Source of the DNA: Bacillota bacterium
GTDB lineage: Bacteria > Bacillota > Clostridia > Christensenellales > Aristaeellaceae
DNA: 32,280 bases
Reading direction: 5' to 3'
Assembly: GCA_023425025.1 (NCBI GenBank)
Contig: JAFADG010000048.1
Span: 1 to 32,280, forward strand
Position numbers and translations under genes: made by a program
Part shown: positions 15,152-22,513 of the stretch, piece by piece
How the letters are laid out: each line of letters starts with the position of its first letter
Position numbering within the stretch: position 1 is the first letter of the stretch
The notes under the pieces: model-generated
What the model was told of the DNA's origin: nothing
Databases searched by the model: none
Seen by the model: the letters and a program-made list of their open reading frames with translations, nothing else

Positions 15152-16510
15152 ATGACGTCCAACGCTCCTCACATCGGATATCTGCCGGACGAGAAACCGC
15201 CTATTTGGAAGCTGTTTCTGTACGCGCTCCAGCAGGTCGTCGTCATGTTCCCCGCTACGATCGCCGTTGCGCTCATTACCGGCTTCCATGTTTCCACCAC
15301 CATCTTCGCCAGCGGTCTGGCCACCATCTGCTTCATTCTGATCACCGGCCGCCAGCTGCCGCTGTACTACGGCTCCAGCTTTTCCTATCTTTCCGCCATC
15401 ATGGGCCTGATGGCAGCCCAGGCTGCTTTGGGCAAGCCCCTCAATGACCAGATCGCTGTGGCGCAGTTCGGTATCATCATGTCCGGCCTTGTGTCCATCG
15501 CGGCCGGCTTCTTGGTAAAGGCTGTGGGCAAGGATGTCATCGACAGGATTCTGCCCGCCTCCGTTACCGGCCCCATCGCCATGGCCATCGGCCTGACCCT
15601 TGCCGCCGTCGCGCTGGGCGACGCCGCCGCCGCTCCTGCCGGTGTGGCCGAAGGCGCTGCCGCCACGGCTTCCAACCTGGCTTGGGTGATCTCCCTCACG
15701 ACCCTTCTTTCCACCATACTGTTCTCCGTGTACCTGAAGGGCTTCTGGAGCCAGCTCCCCCTGCTCTTTGGACCCCTGGTCGGCTGCGCGGTAGCCTTCA
15801 TCGGCGGCCAGCTCTCCGGCATCAACTTCTTCCAGGTATTAAGCGGCGGCCCCACCAGCCTGTTCGCACTGCCTGAGTTCACCCTGCCGATTCCCACCTG
15901 GGCAGCCGTCGCGGCCATCATGCCCATCGCCATCGCCACCATTCCCGAATCTGCCGCCCATGTGTACCAGCTGGACATCTATGTCAACGACTTGTCCCGC
16001 AAAAAGGGCGGCAAGCGCTACAACATCGCTGACAAGCTGGGCCTGAACCTGATCGGCGACGGCATCGGCGATATGGTGTCCGCGTTTGTCGGCGGCCCCG
16101 CCGGCACGAACTACGGCGAGAATATCAGCGCCATGGCCATCACCAAGGTGTTCTCCACCGCGGTATTGCTGGCCGCCGCTGTGATCGCCATGATCGTTTC
16201 CTGCTTCACCCCCTTGATCAACGCCATCTATGCCATTCCCAAGGCGGTGATCGGCGGCTTGGAAATTTACCTGTTCGGCGCCATTGCGGCCCAGGGCGTG
16301 GCCATCATGATGGATAAGAAAGTGGACATGTTCAGCGCCAAGAACATTGCCGTGATCGCCACCATCATGGTCATCGGCGTGGGCGGCCAGTATCAGTTTG
16401 GCGGCAGCATTCCCTTCTTCGGCATCCAGGTGCCCTGCATCGCCGGCGCTGCCATCTTCGGCATTCTGCTGAACCTGCTCCTGAGCATCGGGGAAAAGAA
16501 AAAGGCGTAA
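15152..16510 (+). CDS. uraA: Uracil permease, NCS2/UraA family
   Basis: The 452-residue protein has about fourteen membrane spans and imports uracil with protons. The functional residues of UraA are recognisable: E266 and H270 in PESAAHVYQLD, with the same four-residue spacing as E. coli E241/H245, and E323 in GTNYGENI (E. coli E290). DGIGDMVSAFVGGPAGT is the family signature. An alanine-rich insertion at about 156-173 lengthens the loop between two helices. AAAGGAGG precedes the ATG. Placement 97 bases after pyrR supports uracil rather than xanthine as substrate. Confidence 0.92.
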   Translation: MTSNAPHIGYLPDEKPPIWKLFLYALQQVVVMFPATIAVALITGFHVSTTIFASGLATICFILITGRQLPLYYGSSFSYLSAIMGLMAAQAALGKPLNDQIAVAQFGIIMSGLVSIAAGFLVKAVGKDVIDRILPASVTGPIAMAIGLTLAAVALGDAAAAPAGVAEGAAATASNLAWVISLTTLLSTILFSVYLKGFWSQLPLLFGPLVGCAVAFIGGQLSGINFFQVLSGGPTSLFALPEFTLPIPTWAAVAAIMPIAIATIPESAAHVYQLDIYVNDLSRKKGGKRYNIADKLGLNLIGDGIGDMVSAFVGGPAGTNYGENISAMAITKVFSTAVLLAAAVIAMIVSCFTPLINAIYAIPKAVIGGLEIYLFGAIAAQGVAIMMDKKVDMFSAKNIAVIATIMVIGVGGQYQFGGSIPFFGIQVPCIAGAAIFGILLNLLLSIGEKKKA

Positions 16511-16530
16511 TTTAGGATTTGGGATATAAA

Positions 16531-16567
16531 GAAACCGGGCAGCTTTGCATTGAAGCTGCCCGGTTTC
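16531..16567. terminator. Strong bidirectional terminator after uraA
   Basis: Fifteen-base perfect arms (16531-16545 and 16553-16567) enclose a seven-base loop, 20 bases past the uraA stop. The stem starts GAAACC and ends GGTTTC. A T-rich stretch follows on the minus strand, so it could also stop leftward readthrough from the pectin genes. Confidence 0.85.
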
Positions 16568-16620
16568 GCTTACTGTCAAAAAATGCTGAAGAGCTGATGG
16601 CTTGCTTTTATAAGGCTTTC

Positions 16621-16803
16621 GCTAAGAAGGATATCGCGTCTTCGGACGCGACCAAAGGGCTTTCCGATCAGTCCGGCCATCTCAATAGTCACAATGCCGC
16701 GCTGTCGCTTGCATTGTTCCTTTTCGCTGGCTTCCTGCGCCCTGCCTTTATCCGCCGCTGGCGGCGGGAGGGCTTTGGAACCCTTGGAAACCTTCGGATG
16801 CCA
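16621..16803. repeat. Dispersed repeat, long copy A
   Basis: Positions 16647-16753 are identical, base for base, to 32152-32258. The block opens with a GCGTC/GACGC hairpin and the GCGACCAAAGGGCTTTCCG sequence. It contains CCGCC-GCT-GGCGG (16752-16764) and ends in GGAAACCTTCGGATGCC, as does the short copy at 8908-8971. No credible coding frame or transposase is present. Confidence 0.85.
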
Positions 16804-16867
16804 TCTTCTTGCATAAAAAGATTATGCAACCACTGCAGAAAGCTTGGCTCCTATCATTGATATGAAT

Positions 16868-17030
16868 GGGATTCCAAAGGGGCTGTGTCCCTTTGGCAGG
16901 GGTCCAGGGGGCAGCGTCCATCTGGCTCAATCGTCGCACTGCTTCGCTACCGCTCGCATTGCTCGTTTCGCCAGCCTCCTCCGCCTCGCTTCATCCGCCA
17001 CAGGCGGCGCTTCGGCTACGGAGCCCCTGG
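16868..17030. repeat. Dispersed repeat, second module
   Basis: CCAAAGGG (16874-16881) mirrors CCCTTTGG (16889-16896). CCATCTGGCTCAATCGTCGC (16918-16937) recurs at 32260-32279, directly joined there to copy B of the long repeat. TCCGCCACAGGCGGCGCT (16994-17011) recurs at 18664-18681. The element runs up to the stop codon of kdgF. With copy A it fills the 520 bases between uraA and kdgF. Confidence 0.75.
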
Positions 17031-17357
17031 TCACAGGAAGTCTTCGCGCTGGGGGGTAAAGATGTCCACCACAATGCCGGCTTCCAGGCAGACGGTGCCG
17101 TGGGGGACGCCGGCGGGGAAGGCGATGGTGTCTCCTTCGTTGACCACGGCGTATTCGTCGCCAATACTGAAGCGGAAGGAGCCGCTTTTGACATAGGTGC
17201 ACTGTATATGGGGATGGGTGTGCACAGCGCCGACGCCGCCTTTTTCAAAGCGGACTTCCACCACCATCATTTCGGGGCTGTGGGCCAGCACCTTGCGGCT
17301 GACGCCGCCGCCCAGGTCCTTTAAGGGAACATCGTTGTTGTAGATTACGTTTGCCAT
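17031..17357 (-). CDS. kdgF: KdgF-type cupin for uronate linearisation
   Basis: The 108-residue single-domain cupin matches KdgF, which speeds conversion of 4,5-unsaturated galacturonate to the linear ketouronate used by KduI. Visible features are LGGGVSRKVLA (15-25), the metal-binding HTHPHIQ-to-Y motif (about 46-54), the second cupin motif with GDTIAFPAGVPHG (about 76-88), and the very characteristic C-terminus DIFTPQREDFL. AGGAGG precedes the ATG. It follows ogl by 18 bases, which is the expected pathway partner. Confidence 0.9.
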   Translation of the reverse strand: MANVIYNNDVPLKDLGGGVSRKVLAHSPEMMVVEVRFEKGGVGAVHTHPHIQCTYVKSGSFRFSIGDEYAVVNEGDTIAFPAGVPHGTVCLEAGIVVDIFTPQREDFL

Positions 17358-17375
17358 AAACCGTCCTCCTGAGAG

Positions 17376-18536
17376 TTAATCCGGCCACCCGGTCAGGTAC
17401 AATTGCACCTTGCCGGTTGCGTCACTGGCGTAGAGCACCAGGTCGTCCTCCCAGCTGACAGTGGGGTGGCAGTGGCTCTTTTGGCCATGCCAGCTGGTTG
17501 CGTGGCGGCAAAGCTTTGTAATGCGCGGGCCGGCGGGGTTAAGATCGATGCGGACCAGGTCGTCCACCTCGTCGCCCACCAGCTTGGCGGGATCGCTGCC
17601 GCAATGGTAATGATTGCAGTAGTGGGGCAGCAGCGTTTTTTCAAGCAGCCGGCCATCCTTGCCGGCCAGGCCGACATAGGGGATGAAGCTGCTGTCAGCG
17701 GGCTCCTCGGCTACGGCTTGGGTGCGGTGGCTGGTAATGGTGCCGTCGTGGCCGGGGCCCCGGTTGTCGAAGAAGACATTGCCATCCCTTGTCCAGAATT
17801 CGTGACCGACGCTGTCTTCTTTATTCTGCCGGAAGCAGGGGAATACCTCCAAGCTGTCGGTATCCACGATAAAAATCCGCTGCATTACAAGGTGCCATGG
17901 GCCTTCGTGGCAGTACATGCACAGGTTGCGGTCAGTGGGCGAGAATTGCAGGTGCCCCAATTCACAGGTGTCCCGGACGCCGATATAGGGCGTGCCCGCC
18001 TTGCCCTCTGTAAGAGGAACGAATACAATGCGGGAGCGCTTGACGCGGTACATTTTTTCCTCGAACCCGGCATAGTTGACGCCGTGCTCCACCTGCACAT
18101 CCTCATTCATGAGAATGCCCGCCAGCGTATGGTCGCAGTTGAGGGAAAGCCGTCCGGGCCTGTATTCGTCGGGAAAGGTGTAAAGAACCTGCTTTTCACC
18201 GGTTTTCAGCGAATGGAGCACAGCTTCCCGGCCATGGTTGTACAAAAGCACCGTGCTGTATGGGTCTTTGGTCAGGTTGGTGACGCCGGCGTCCGTATAA
18301 TCTGTCACCCGGCGGATGACGCCCGTATCCTGGTGGACCGTGAATACGTTGTCCACACCGGGGGTATCCCGGTCGGAAAGAAAGAAAATCTCCCGGCCGC
18401 CCCTGGTGAAGGCGTTCTCGGTGAAATATAAATGGACATTGTCAGAATCCGGACTGTTGGTTAACTGGGTGATCTGCCTGCCGGTCAGTGGATCGGCAAA
18501 GGTGCGCATTTCGGATGAATAGGTTTGAGGGAGCAT
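17376..18536 (-). CDS. ogl: Oligogalacturonate lyase, polysaccharide lyase family 22
   Basis: The 386-residue enzyme cleaves oligogalacturonides, including digalacturonate, to unsaturated monomer in the cytoplasm. It folds as a seven-bladed propeller with repeated strand blocks such as GGREIFFLSDRD and DLVLYASD. The PL22 manganese site is visible as Q352, H355 and H357 in GQKSHCHP, almost the numbering of the Yersinia enzyme (Q350, H353, H355), plus histidines in VGHEFW and NHYHCG. No signal peptide is present, agreeing with cytoplasmic action. ATG 18536 is used: AAAGGAGA lies six bases ahead and the length equals the family (388), whereas a longer frame from 18671 would translate part of a dispersed repeat. 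Confidence 0.93.
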   Translation of the reverse strand: MLPQTYSSEMRTFADPLTGRQITQLTNSPDSDNVHLYFTENAFTRGGREIFFLSDRDTPGVDNVFTVHQDTGVIRRVTDYTDAGVTNLTKDPYSTVLLYNHGREAVLHSLKTGEKQVLYTFPDEYRPGRLSLNCDHTLAGILMNEDVQVEHGVNYAGFEEKMYRVKRSRIVFVPLTEGKAGTPYIGVRDTCELGHLQFSPTDRNLCMYCHEGPWHLVMQRIFIVDTDSLEVFPCFRQNKEDSVGHEFWTRDGNVFFDNRGPGHDGTITSHRTQAVAEEPADSSFIPYVGLAGKDGRLLEKTLLPHYCNHYHCGSDPAKLVGDEVDDLVRIDLNPAGPRITKLCRHATSWHGQKSHCHPTVSWEDDLVLYASDATGKVQLYLTGWPD

Positions 18537-18573
18537 AAGCTTTCTCCTTTGTTGGTATGGCTGTGCTTCGCGC

Positions 18574-18715
18574 GGCCAATCCTCCGTCAGGCTTCGCCTG
18601 ACACCTCCCTTCAAAAGGAGGCTTGTATTGCTCTGTTTCGGGCGCTTCCTCTGCTTCGCTTTTTCCGCCACAGGCGGCGCTCAGCTTTGGAACCCGTTTC
18701 GCCAGCCGCTTTCAC
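18574..18715. repeat. Dispersed repeat between permease and ogl
   Basis: Read on the minus strand, 18620-18574 gives CTCCTTTTGAAGGGAG, GTCAGGC-GAA-GCCTGAC and GGATTGGCC, matching 9067-9111 with paired changes in the stems. TCCGCCACAGGCGGCGCT at 18664-18681 is identical to 16994-17011. It fills the 187-base gap inside an apparent operon. I see no promoter in it. Confidence 0.7.
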
Positions 18716-18723
18716 AAAAGGCG

Positions 18724-19605
18724 TTATCCCTTTACGGACCCCAACAGCACGCCCTTGGCGAAATGCTTTTGCAAAAAGGGATAGACGCAGATGATGGGCA
18801 CGGTGCTGACCACGATGGTGGCGTATTTTACCGCGTCGGAGGCGGCCCACACCACATCCTGTTCAGACAAATTATCGTTGCCCATACCGCCCAGGGACAG
18901 GATGACGATCTGCCTCAGCCACACGACGATGGGCCACAGATTGCTGTCGTCCAGATAGATCATGGGGCGGATGTAATTGTTCCAGTGGCCGACGGCGTAA
19001 AACAGCGAGAAGGTGGCCAGGGAGGCCTTGCTCATGGGGATCACGATGCGCAAAAAGGATTGCAGCTCGTTGCAGCCGTCGATGCGGGCGCTTTCCTCAA
19101 TGCTCTCGGGAATATTCTGAAAGAAATTCTTCATGACCATCAGGTTGTAGCCGGAGATGGCCACCGGCAGCCAAATGGCCCAGAAGGTGTTTTTCAGGTG
19201 GAGCTTGTTGGCGATAACGATGAATTCGGGGATCAGGCCGGCGGAAAAGAGCATGAAGAACACAACGACCCGAAGGAGCCATTTCCGGCCGGGCAGCTCC
19301 TTTTTGCTGAGCGCGTAGGCAGCGGTGGAGGTCATCAGGATATTGATGAATGTCCCCATGATCGTGATCAGGAAGCTGTTGCCCAGGGAAGCCAGGGTTT
19401 TTCCGGAGCGGAAGATCATTCGGTAAGCGTCCACGGAAAAAGCGGTGAAGCGGCCATAGGCCATGCCGGTGGCGGAAAAAGAGCCGACGGCGCAGTATAC
19501 AAGGGGCGCCACCATGATCGCGGCCAGCAAGCCGAGCAGCACATGGTTGAGCACATCAAACGCCTTGCCGGCGCCTGTCTGGTTGCGGGCGGTCATATTG
19601 CTCAT
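18724..19605 (-). CDS. Carbohydrate ABC permease, LplC/YtcP type
   Basis: The 293-residue inner-membrane protein has six predicted helices. The cytoplasmic EAA loop, EESARIDGCNELQSFLRIVIP, lies at about 193-213 and contacts the ATPase. The N-terminal segment FSATGMAYGRFTAFSVDAYRMIF and the ending FAKGVLLGSVKG are typical of YtcP/LplC importers for plant-derived oligosaccharides. Its ATG overlaps the stop of the upstream permease (TGATG), so translation is coupled. The ogl-kdgF pair follows after a repeat. No ATPase gene is nearby, as is usual for CUT1 systems served by a shared MsmX-like ATPase. Confidence 0.88.
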   Translation of the reverse strand: MSNMTARNQTGAGKAFDVLNHVLLGLLAAIMVAPLVYCAVGSFSATGMAYGRFTAFSVDAYRMIFRSGKTLASLGNSFLITIMGTFINILMTSTAAYALSKKELPGRKWLLRVVVFFMLFSAGLIPEFIVIANKLHLKNTFWAIWLPVAISGYNLMVMKNFFQNIPESIEESARIDGCNELQSFLRIVIPMSKASLATFSLFYAVGHWNNYIRPMIYLDDSNLWPIVVWLRQIVILSLGGMGNDNLSEQDVVWAASDAVKYATIVVSTVPIICVYPFLQKHFAKGVLLGSVKG

Positions 19606-20600
19606 CAGTACATGCCCTCCTCACCCATGGCCTTGGCCAGGCGGTTGGTGCCCAGCACCAGGATCAGGCTGACAATGGAGCGGAACAGGCCGACGGTGGC
19701 GCTGTAGCTGATGGAGGTGACCCCGGCGGGCACCTTGTTGCCCAGAATGCCCACGTCGTAAATATAGGTGTCAAACACCATGCCCACTTCCCGGTTGAGG
19801 CTGTTGATCATCAGGTAGATCTGGTCAAAGCCCGTATCCAAAAAGGAGCCCATGCGCAGTATCAGCAGGATAACGATGGTGGATTTGATGCAGGGCAGCG
19901 TAATGTTCCACAGCTGGCGGAACCGGCCGGCGCCGTCGATGACAGCGGCCTCGTACAGCTGCTCATCCACGCCGGAGAGCGCCGCCAGATAGATAATGGT
20001 GCCCCAGCCGGCTTCCTTCCAAATAAGCTCGATGATATAAATGGGCTTGAACCACTCGTGGCCGTACAGAAAGGGAATCTGCGCGGCGTTGTTCTGCTGC
20101 AAAATGGAATTGATCAATCCCCGGGGGGCAGGCCCCAGCAGCAGGAGCATAAGGCTGGCGATTACGGCCCAGCTTAAAAAATGGGGAAGGTATACCAAAG
20201 ACTGCAAGGCGCGCTTGTAGCCGAAATGGCGGATTTCATTGAGCAGAAGGGACAGGATCAAAGGGAAGGGAAAGTACAGCACAATATTCCACACGGACAG
20301 CGTCAGCGTGTTTCTCAGGAGCATCCAAAAATCCTTGTGCGCAAAGAATACGGAAAAATTCTTGTACCAGGGATCCATGACCGGGATCGGCAGGCCCAAA
20401 TTCTCCACGGCCGGCAGGTACTTTAAAAATACGATGCGCAGGTTCAGAAGGGGCAGGAACTTGAAGATCACATAATAGGCCAGCGTAGGGATCAGCATGA
20501 TGTACAGCCACTTGTGGCGCAGCACACGCCGCCACAGGCGCGTGCCCGCGCTGATGCCTGCGCCTTGCGTCAGGAGCCTTTTTGGTGCGGTCTGCAGCAT
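19605..20600 (-). CDS. Carbohydrate ABC permease, LplB type
   Basis: The 331-residue permease has a cytoplasmic arginine-rich N-terminus, a first helix at WLYIMLIPTLAYYVIF (about 37-52) and the EAA loop YEAAVIDGAGRFRQLWNITLP at about 211-231. Its C-terminus (ATVGLFRSIVSLILVLGTNRLAKAMGEEG) is typical of LplB. ATG 20600 with AAAGGG upstream is preferred to the frame opening at 20699, because that would translate the hairpin at 20659-20694 and add 33 unrelated residues. It follows the binding-protein gene and pairs with the LplC-type permease. Confidence 0.88.
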   Translation of the reverse strand: MLQTAPKRLLTQGAGISAGTRLWRRVLRHKWLYIMLIPTLAYYVIFKFLPLLNLRIVFLKYLPAVENLGLPIPVMDPWYKNFSVFFAHKDFWMLLRNTLTLSVWNIVLYFPFPLILSLLLNEIRHFGYKRALQSLVYLPHFLSWAVIASLMLLLLGPAPRGLINSILQQNNAAQIPFLYGHEWFKPIYIIELIWKEAGWGTIIYLAALSGVDEQLYEAAVIDGAGRFRQLWNITLPCIKSTIVILLILRMGSFLDTGFDQIYLMINSLNREVGMVFDTYIYDVGILGNKVPAGVTSISYSATVGLFRSIVSLILVLGTNRLAKAMGEEGMY

Positions 20601-20658
20601 AGGATTACACCCTTTCAAAGCAGTTGAGACGGTGGAGGGGGCCTGCGCCATAAAAGAA

Positions 20659-20694
20659 GGGATGGCATGAAGCATGAACACTTCATGCCATCCC
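20659..20694 (-). terminator. Hairpin between binding-protein and permease genes
   Basis: Perfect 14-base arms (20659-20672 and 20681-20694) around an eight-base loop begin 15 bases after the binding-protein stop. On the minus strand the stem is followed by TTCTTTTATGG, a weak T-tail. This fits a partial terminator or a 3'-end stabiliser that lets binding protein exceed permease. Confidence 0.7.
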
Positions 20695-20709
20695 GGCATA
20701 GCAGCTCTT

Positions 20710-22242
20710 TTACTTGGCGTTCACGGCTTCGATCAGGTCGTTGCCGCCCTGCTCCAGCCATTCGTTCACGGCCTTGTCAAAGCCTGCTTCATCAATCTGG
20801 CCCATGATGAACTGCACGCGGGCGTCAGAGATGATGGTGGCGATGGAGGCATCCAGGTTCAGCTGGTCGGGGGTCAGCTTGCCAACGCTCAGATCCGGCA
20901 CGGCGTAGGGTTCGTTGGCGACAGCTTCCAGATTGATCTGATCCACTTCCGTCAGGCCCTGGCCGTAGTCGTGGCCGACCACACGGCGGGGAACGATGGA
21001 GATGAAGACTTCGCTGGAGCCGTCGGAAACGCGCAGCTTGCTCTGTTCGTCGCTGATAGTAATGGTGCCGTCGGCGTTTTCGGTATAGTGCAGGTCTTTG
21101 ACGCCCACGGTTAAGAGCTTGTCGCCTTCGCCGATTGCGCGCAGCGCGGCCAGGAAGTCCAGAATCCGCTTGACGGTGGCTTCGTCCTTCACGGCTGCCT
21201 TGGGGATCAGAAGGCCGCCCATGCCGCCGATGGACAGGGTGGAGTTGATGACCGGCTTGCCGCTGGGATCGTTGAGCAGGTAGTTGCGGCTGATCTTGGC
21301 GGTGGGGGTCACGTTGTCCATCAGGCTGTCGTATTTGCCGCCGGGATAGCGGCCGTTGGTGGCGGTGGTGAACATGGCGCCCGCTTTGCCTTCGGCCAGG
21401 GGCAGGTGCTTGTCGTTGCCCTTGACCAGGGCGAAGTCGCTGTTCATGTAGCCGTTGTCATACATGTCCTTGAAGAGCTTCAGGGTATCCTTGTACTCTT
21501 TAAAGGTGAAGTAAGGCATGATTTTGCCTTCGGCGTTCTGGCCCCAGCGGTTGGGGGCGCCCATGGCCATGGCCAGGGTGTCAAAGCCGGCGTAGGTCAG
21601 TTCCTTGTTGGCGTCGTCGATGTAGGCAAAGCCGTAGGTATCCTTCTGGCCGTTGCCGTCGGGGTCGCCTTCGGTGAAGGCCTTGGCCATCTCGTAGAAC
21701 TCCTGGGCGGTGGCGGGAACCTTCATCCCGAGATTATCCAGCCAGTCCTGCCGGTAGAGCATGCCGACGCGGGCGCTGGAAACCTGGAAGGGGAACAGGT
21801 AGTTGCGGCCGCCCACGGCGGTGACCGTCAGCGCGTAGGGAGTCAAGAGGTCTTTTTCAAAAACTTCATATTGGGGAAGCAGGTCCGTCAGGTCCCAGAA
21901 CACGCCGTACTGGCAGTAATCCAGGTAGGCGGAGTTGGTGGTCAGGCCGCTGGTGACGACCATGACCATGGGCTGTTCGTTGGAGGCCATAATGGTATTG
22001 AATTTCTGTACAAAGTCGCCCTGGGGCGCGTAGGTGATCTGAAGGTCTACGTTATACAGCTTCTCTACCGCTTCCAGAACGGGGTTACCTTCCTCTCCGA
22101 CGGTTCCGGCCGGGGGCTGATCCGCGAAGAAGGGGGCCAGCATGGTGATGACCAGGGGGGCTTCCTCGGCGGCGGCTGTGGTGATGCTCATTGCGCCAAG
22201 CAGCATCAGAATCGCCAGAAGCAGGGACAGGGTTTTGCGCAT
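20710..22242 (-). CDS. Extracellular sugar-binding protein, LplA/YtcQ type
   Basis: The 510-residue substrate-binding protein has a signal peptide (residues 1-25: basic MRK, hydrophobic core, TAAA before EE). There is no lipobox cysteine, unlike most Gram-positive binding proteins, so anchoring is unclear. Family features include GNPVLEAVEKLYNVDL, a metal-like acidic DGNGQKDTYGF segment (about 196-206) typical of LplA-type proteins, and a C-terminal segment with ARVQFIMGQIDEAGFDKAVNEWLEQGG. AAGGAGG precedes the ATG. Gene order binding protein, LplB, LplC, ogl, kdgF suggests oligogalacturonide as ligand. The transcription start and an AraC-type regulator lie divergently upstream. Confidence 0.9.
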   Translation of the reverse strand: MRKTLSLLLAILMLLGAMSITTAAAEEAPLVITMLAPFFADQPPAGTVGEEGNPVLEAVEKLYNVDLQITYAPQGDFVQKFNTIMASNEQPMVMVVTSGLTTNSAYLDYCQYGVFWDLTDLLPQYEVFEKDLLTPYALTVTAVGGRNYLFPFQVSSARVGMLYRQDWLDNLGMKVPATAQEFYEMAKAFTEGDPDGNGQKDTYGFAYIDDANKELTYAGFDTLAMAMGAPNRWGQNAEGKIMPYFTFKEYKDTLKLFKDMYDNGYMNSDFALVKGNDKHLPLAEGKAGAMFTTATNGRYPGGKYDSLMDNVTPTAKISRNYLLNDPSGKPVINSTLSIGGMGGLLIPKAAVKDEATVKRILDFLAALRAIGEGDKLLTVGVKDLHYTENADGTITISDEQSKLRVSDGSSEVFISIVPRRVVGHDYGQGLTEVDQINLEAVANEPYAVPDLSVGKLTPDQLNLDASIATIISDARVQFIMGQIDEAGFDKAVNEWLEQGGNDLIEAVNAK

Positions 22243-22303
22243 GGTCGTTCATCCTCCTTGTTATGTGGTTGTTACGCGTTCCTTGGCAGGGTCATGATAA
22301 TTC

Positions 22304-22332
22304 AGTATACGGATACCTGATGGCGCAAACAA
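22304..22332 (-). promoter_or_regulatory. Putative promoter of the pectin transporter operon
   Basis: On the minus strand TTGTTT (22332-22327), a 17-base spacer and TATACT (22309-22304) lie about 60 bases before the binding-protein ATG. The -35 is poor, as expected for an activated promoter, and a 14-base direct-repeat unit begins three bases upstream of it (22335). Confidence 0.5.
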
Positions 22333-22334
22333 TA

Positions 22335-22411
22335 GCAAAACCGGAAATGGGATTGCCAATATATGAAAAATGCAATCGTCAAAAAAGCAACTGATGCGCA
22401 AAACCGCAAAT
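22335..22411. promoter_or_regulatory. Direct repeats, candidate AraC-type operator
   Basis: GCAAAACCGGAAAT (22335-22348) and GCAAAACCGCAAAT (22398-22411) match at 13 of 14 positions and start 63 bases apart, about six helical turns. They lie between the divergent transporter and regulator promoters. A regulator role is inferred from place and symmetry only. Confidence 0.5.
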
Positions 22412-22449
22412 CCGTGCGCTTTGACGCATACATGGCGCGATTGCGGACT

Positions 22450-22478
22450 TTGCATATGCGTCCGCTGTATGGTATATT
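22450..22478 (+). promoter_or_regulatory. Promoter of the YesS-like regulator
   Basis: TTGCAT (22450-22455), a 17-base spacer and TATATT (22473-22478) with a TGG extension lie 36 bases before ATG 22514. GGAGG (22501-22505) is the ribosome site. Confidence 0.55.
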
Positions 22479-22513
22479 GAATGTACGGTGATAACGTGCT
22501 GGAGGCGGATTGG

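Noticed and set aside
16519..16860. Small plus-strand frame between uraA and kdgF
   Set aside because: It runs through the uraA terminator and the dispersed repeat and has no ribosome site or recognisable motif.
16621..17030. Dispersed repeats as an insertion sequence
   Set aside because: No transposase frame and no clear terminal inverted repeats or target duplications could be shown, so they are listed only as repeats.
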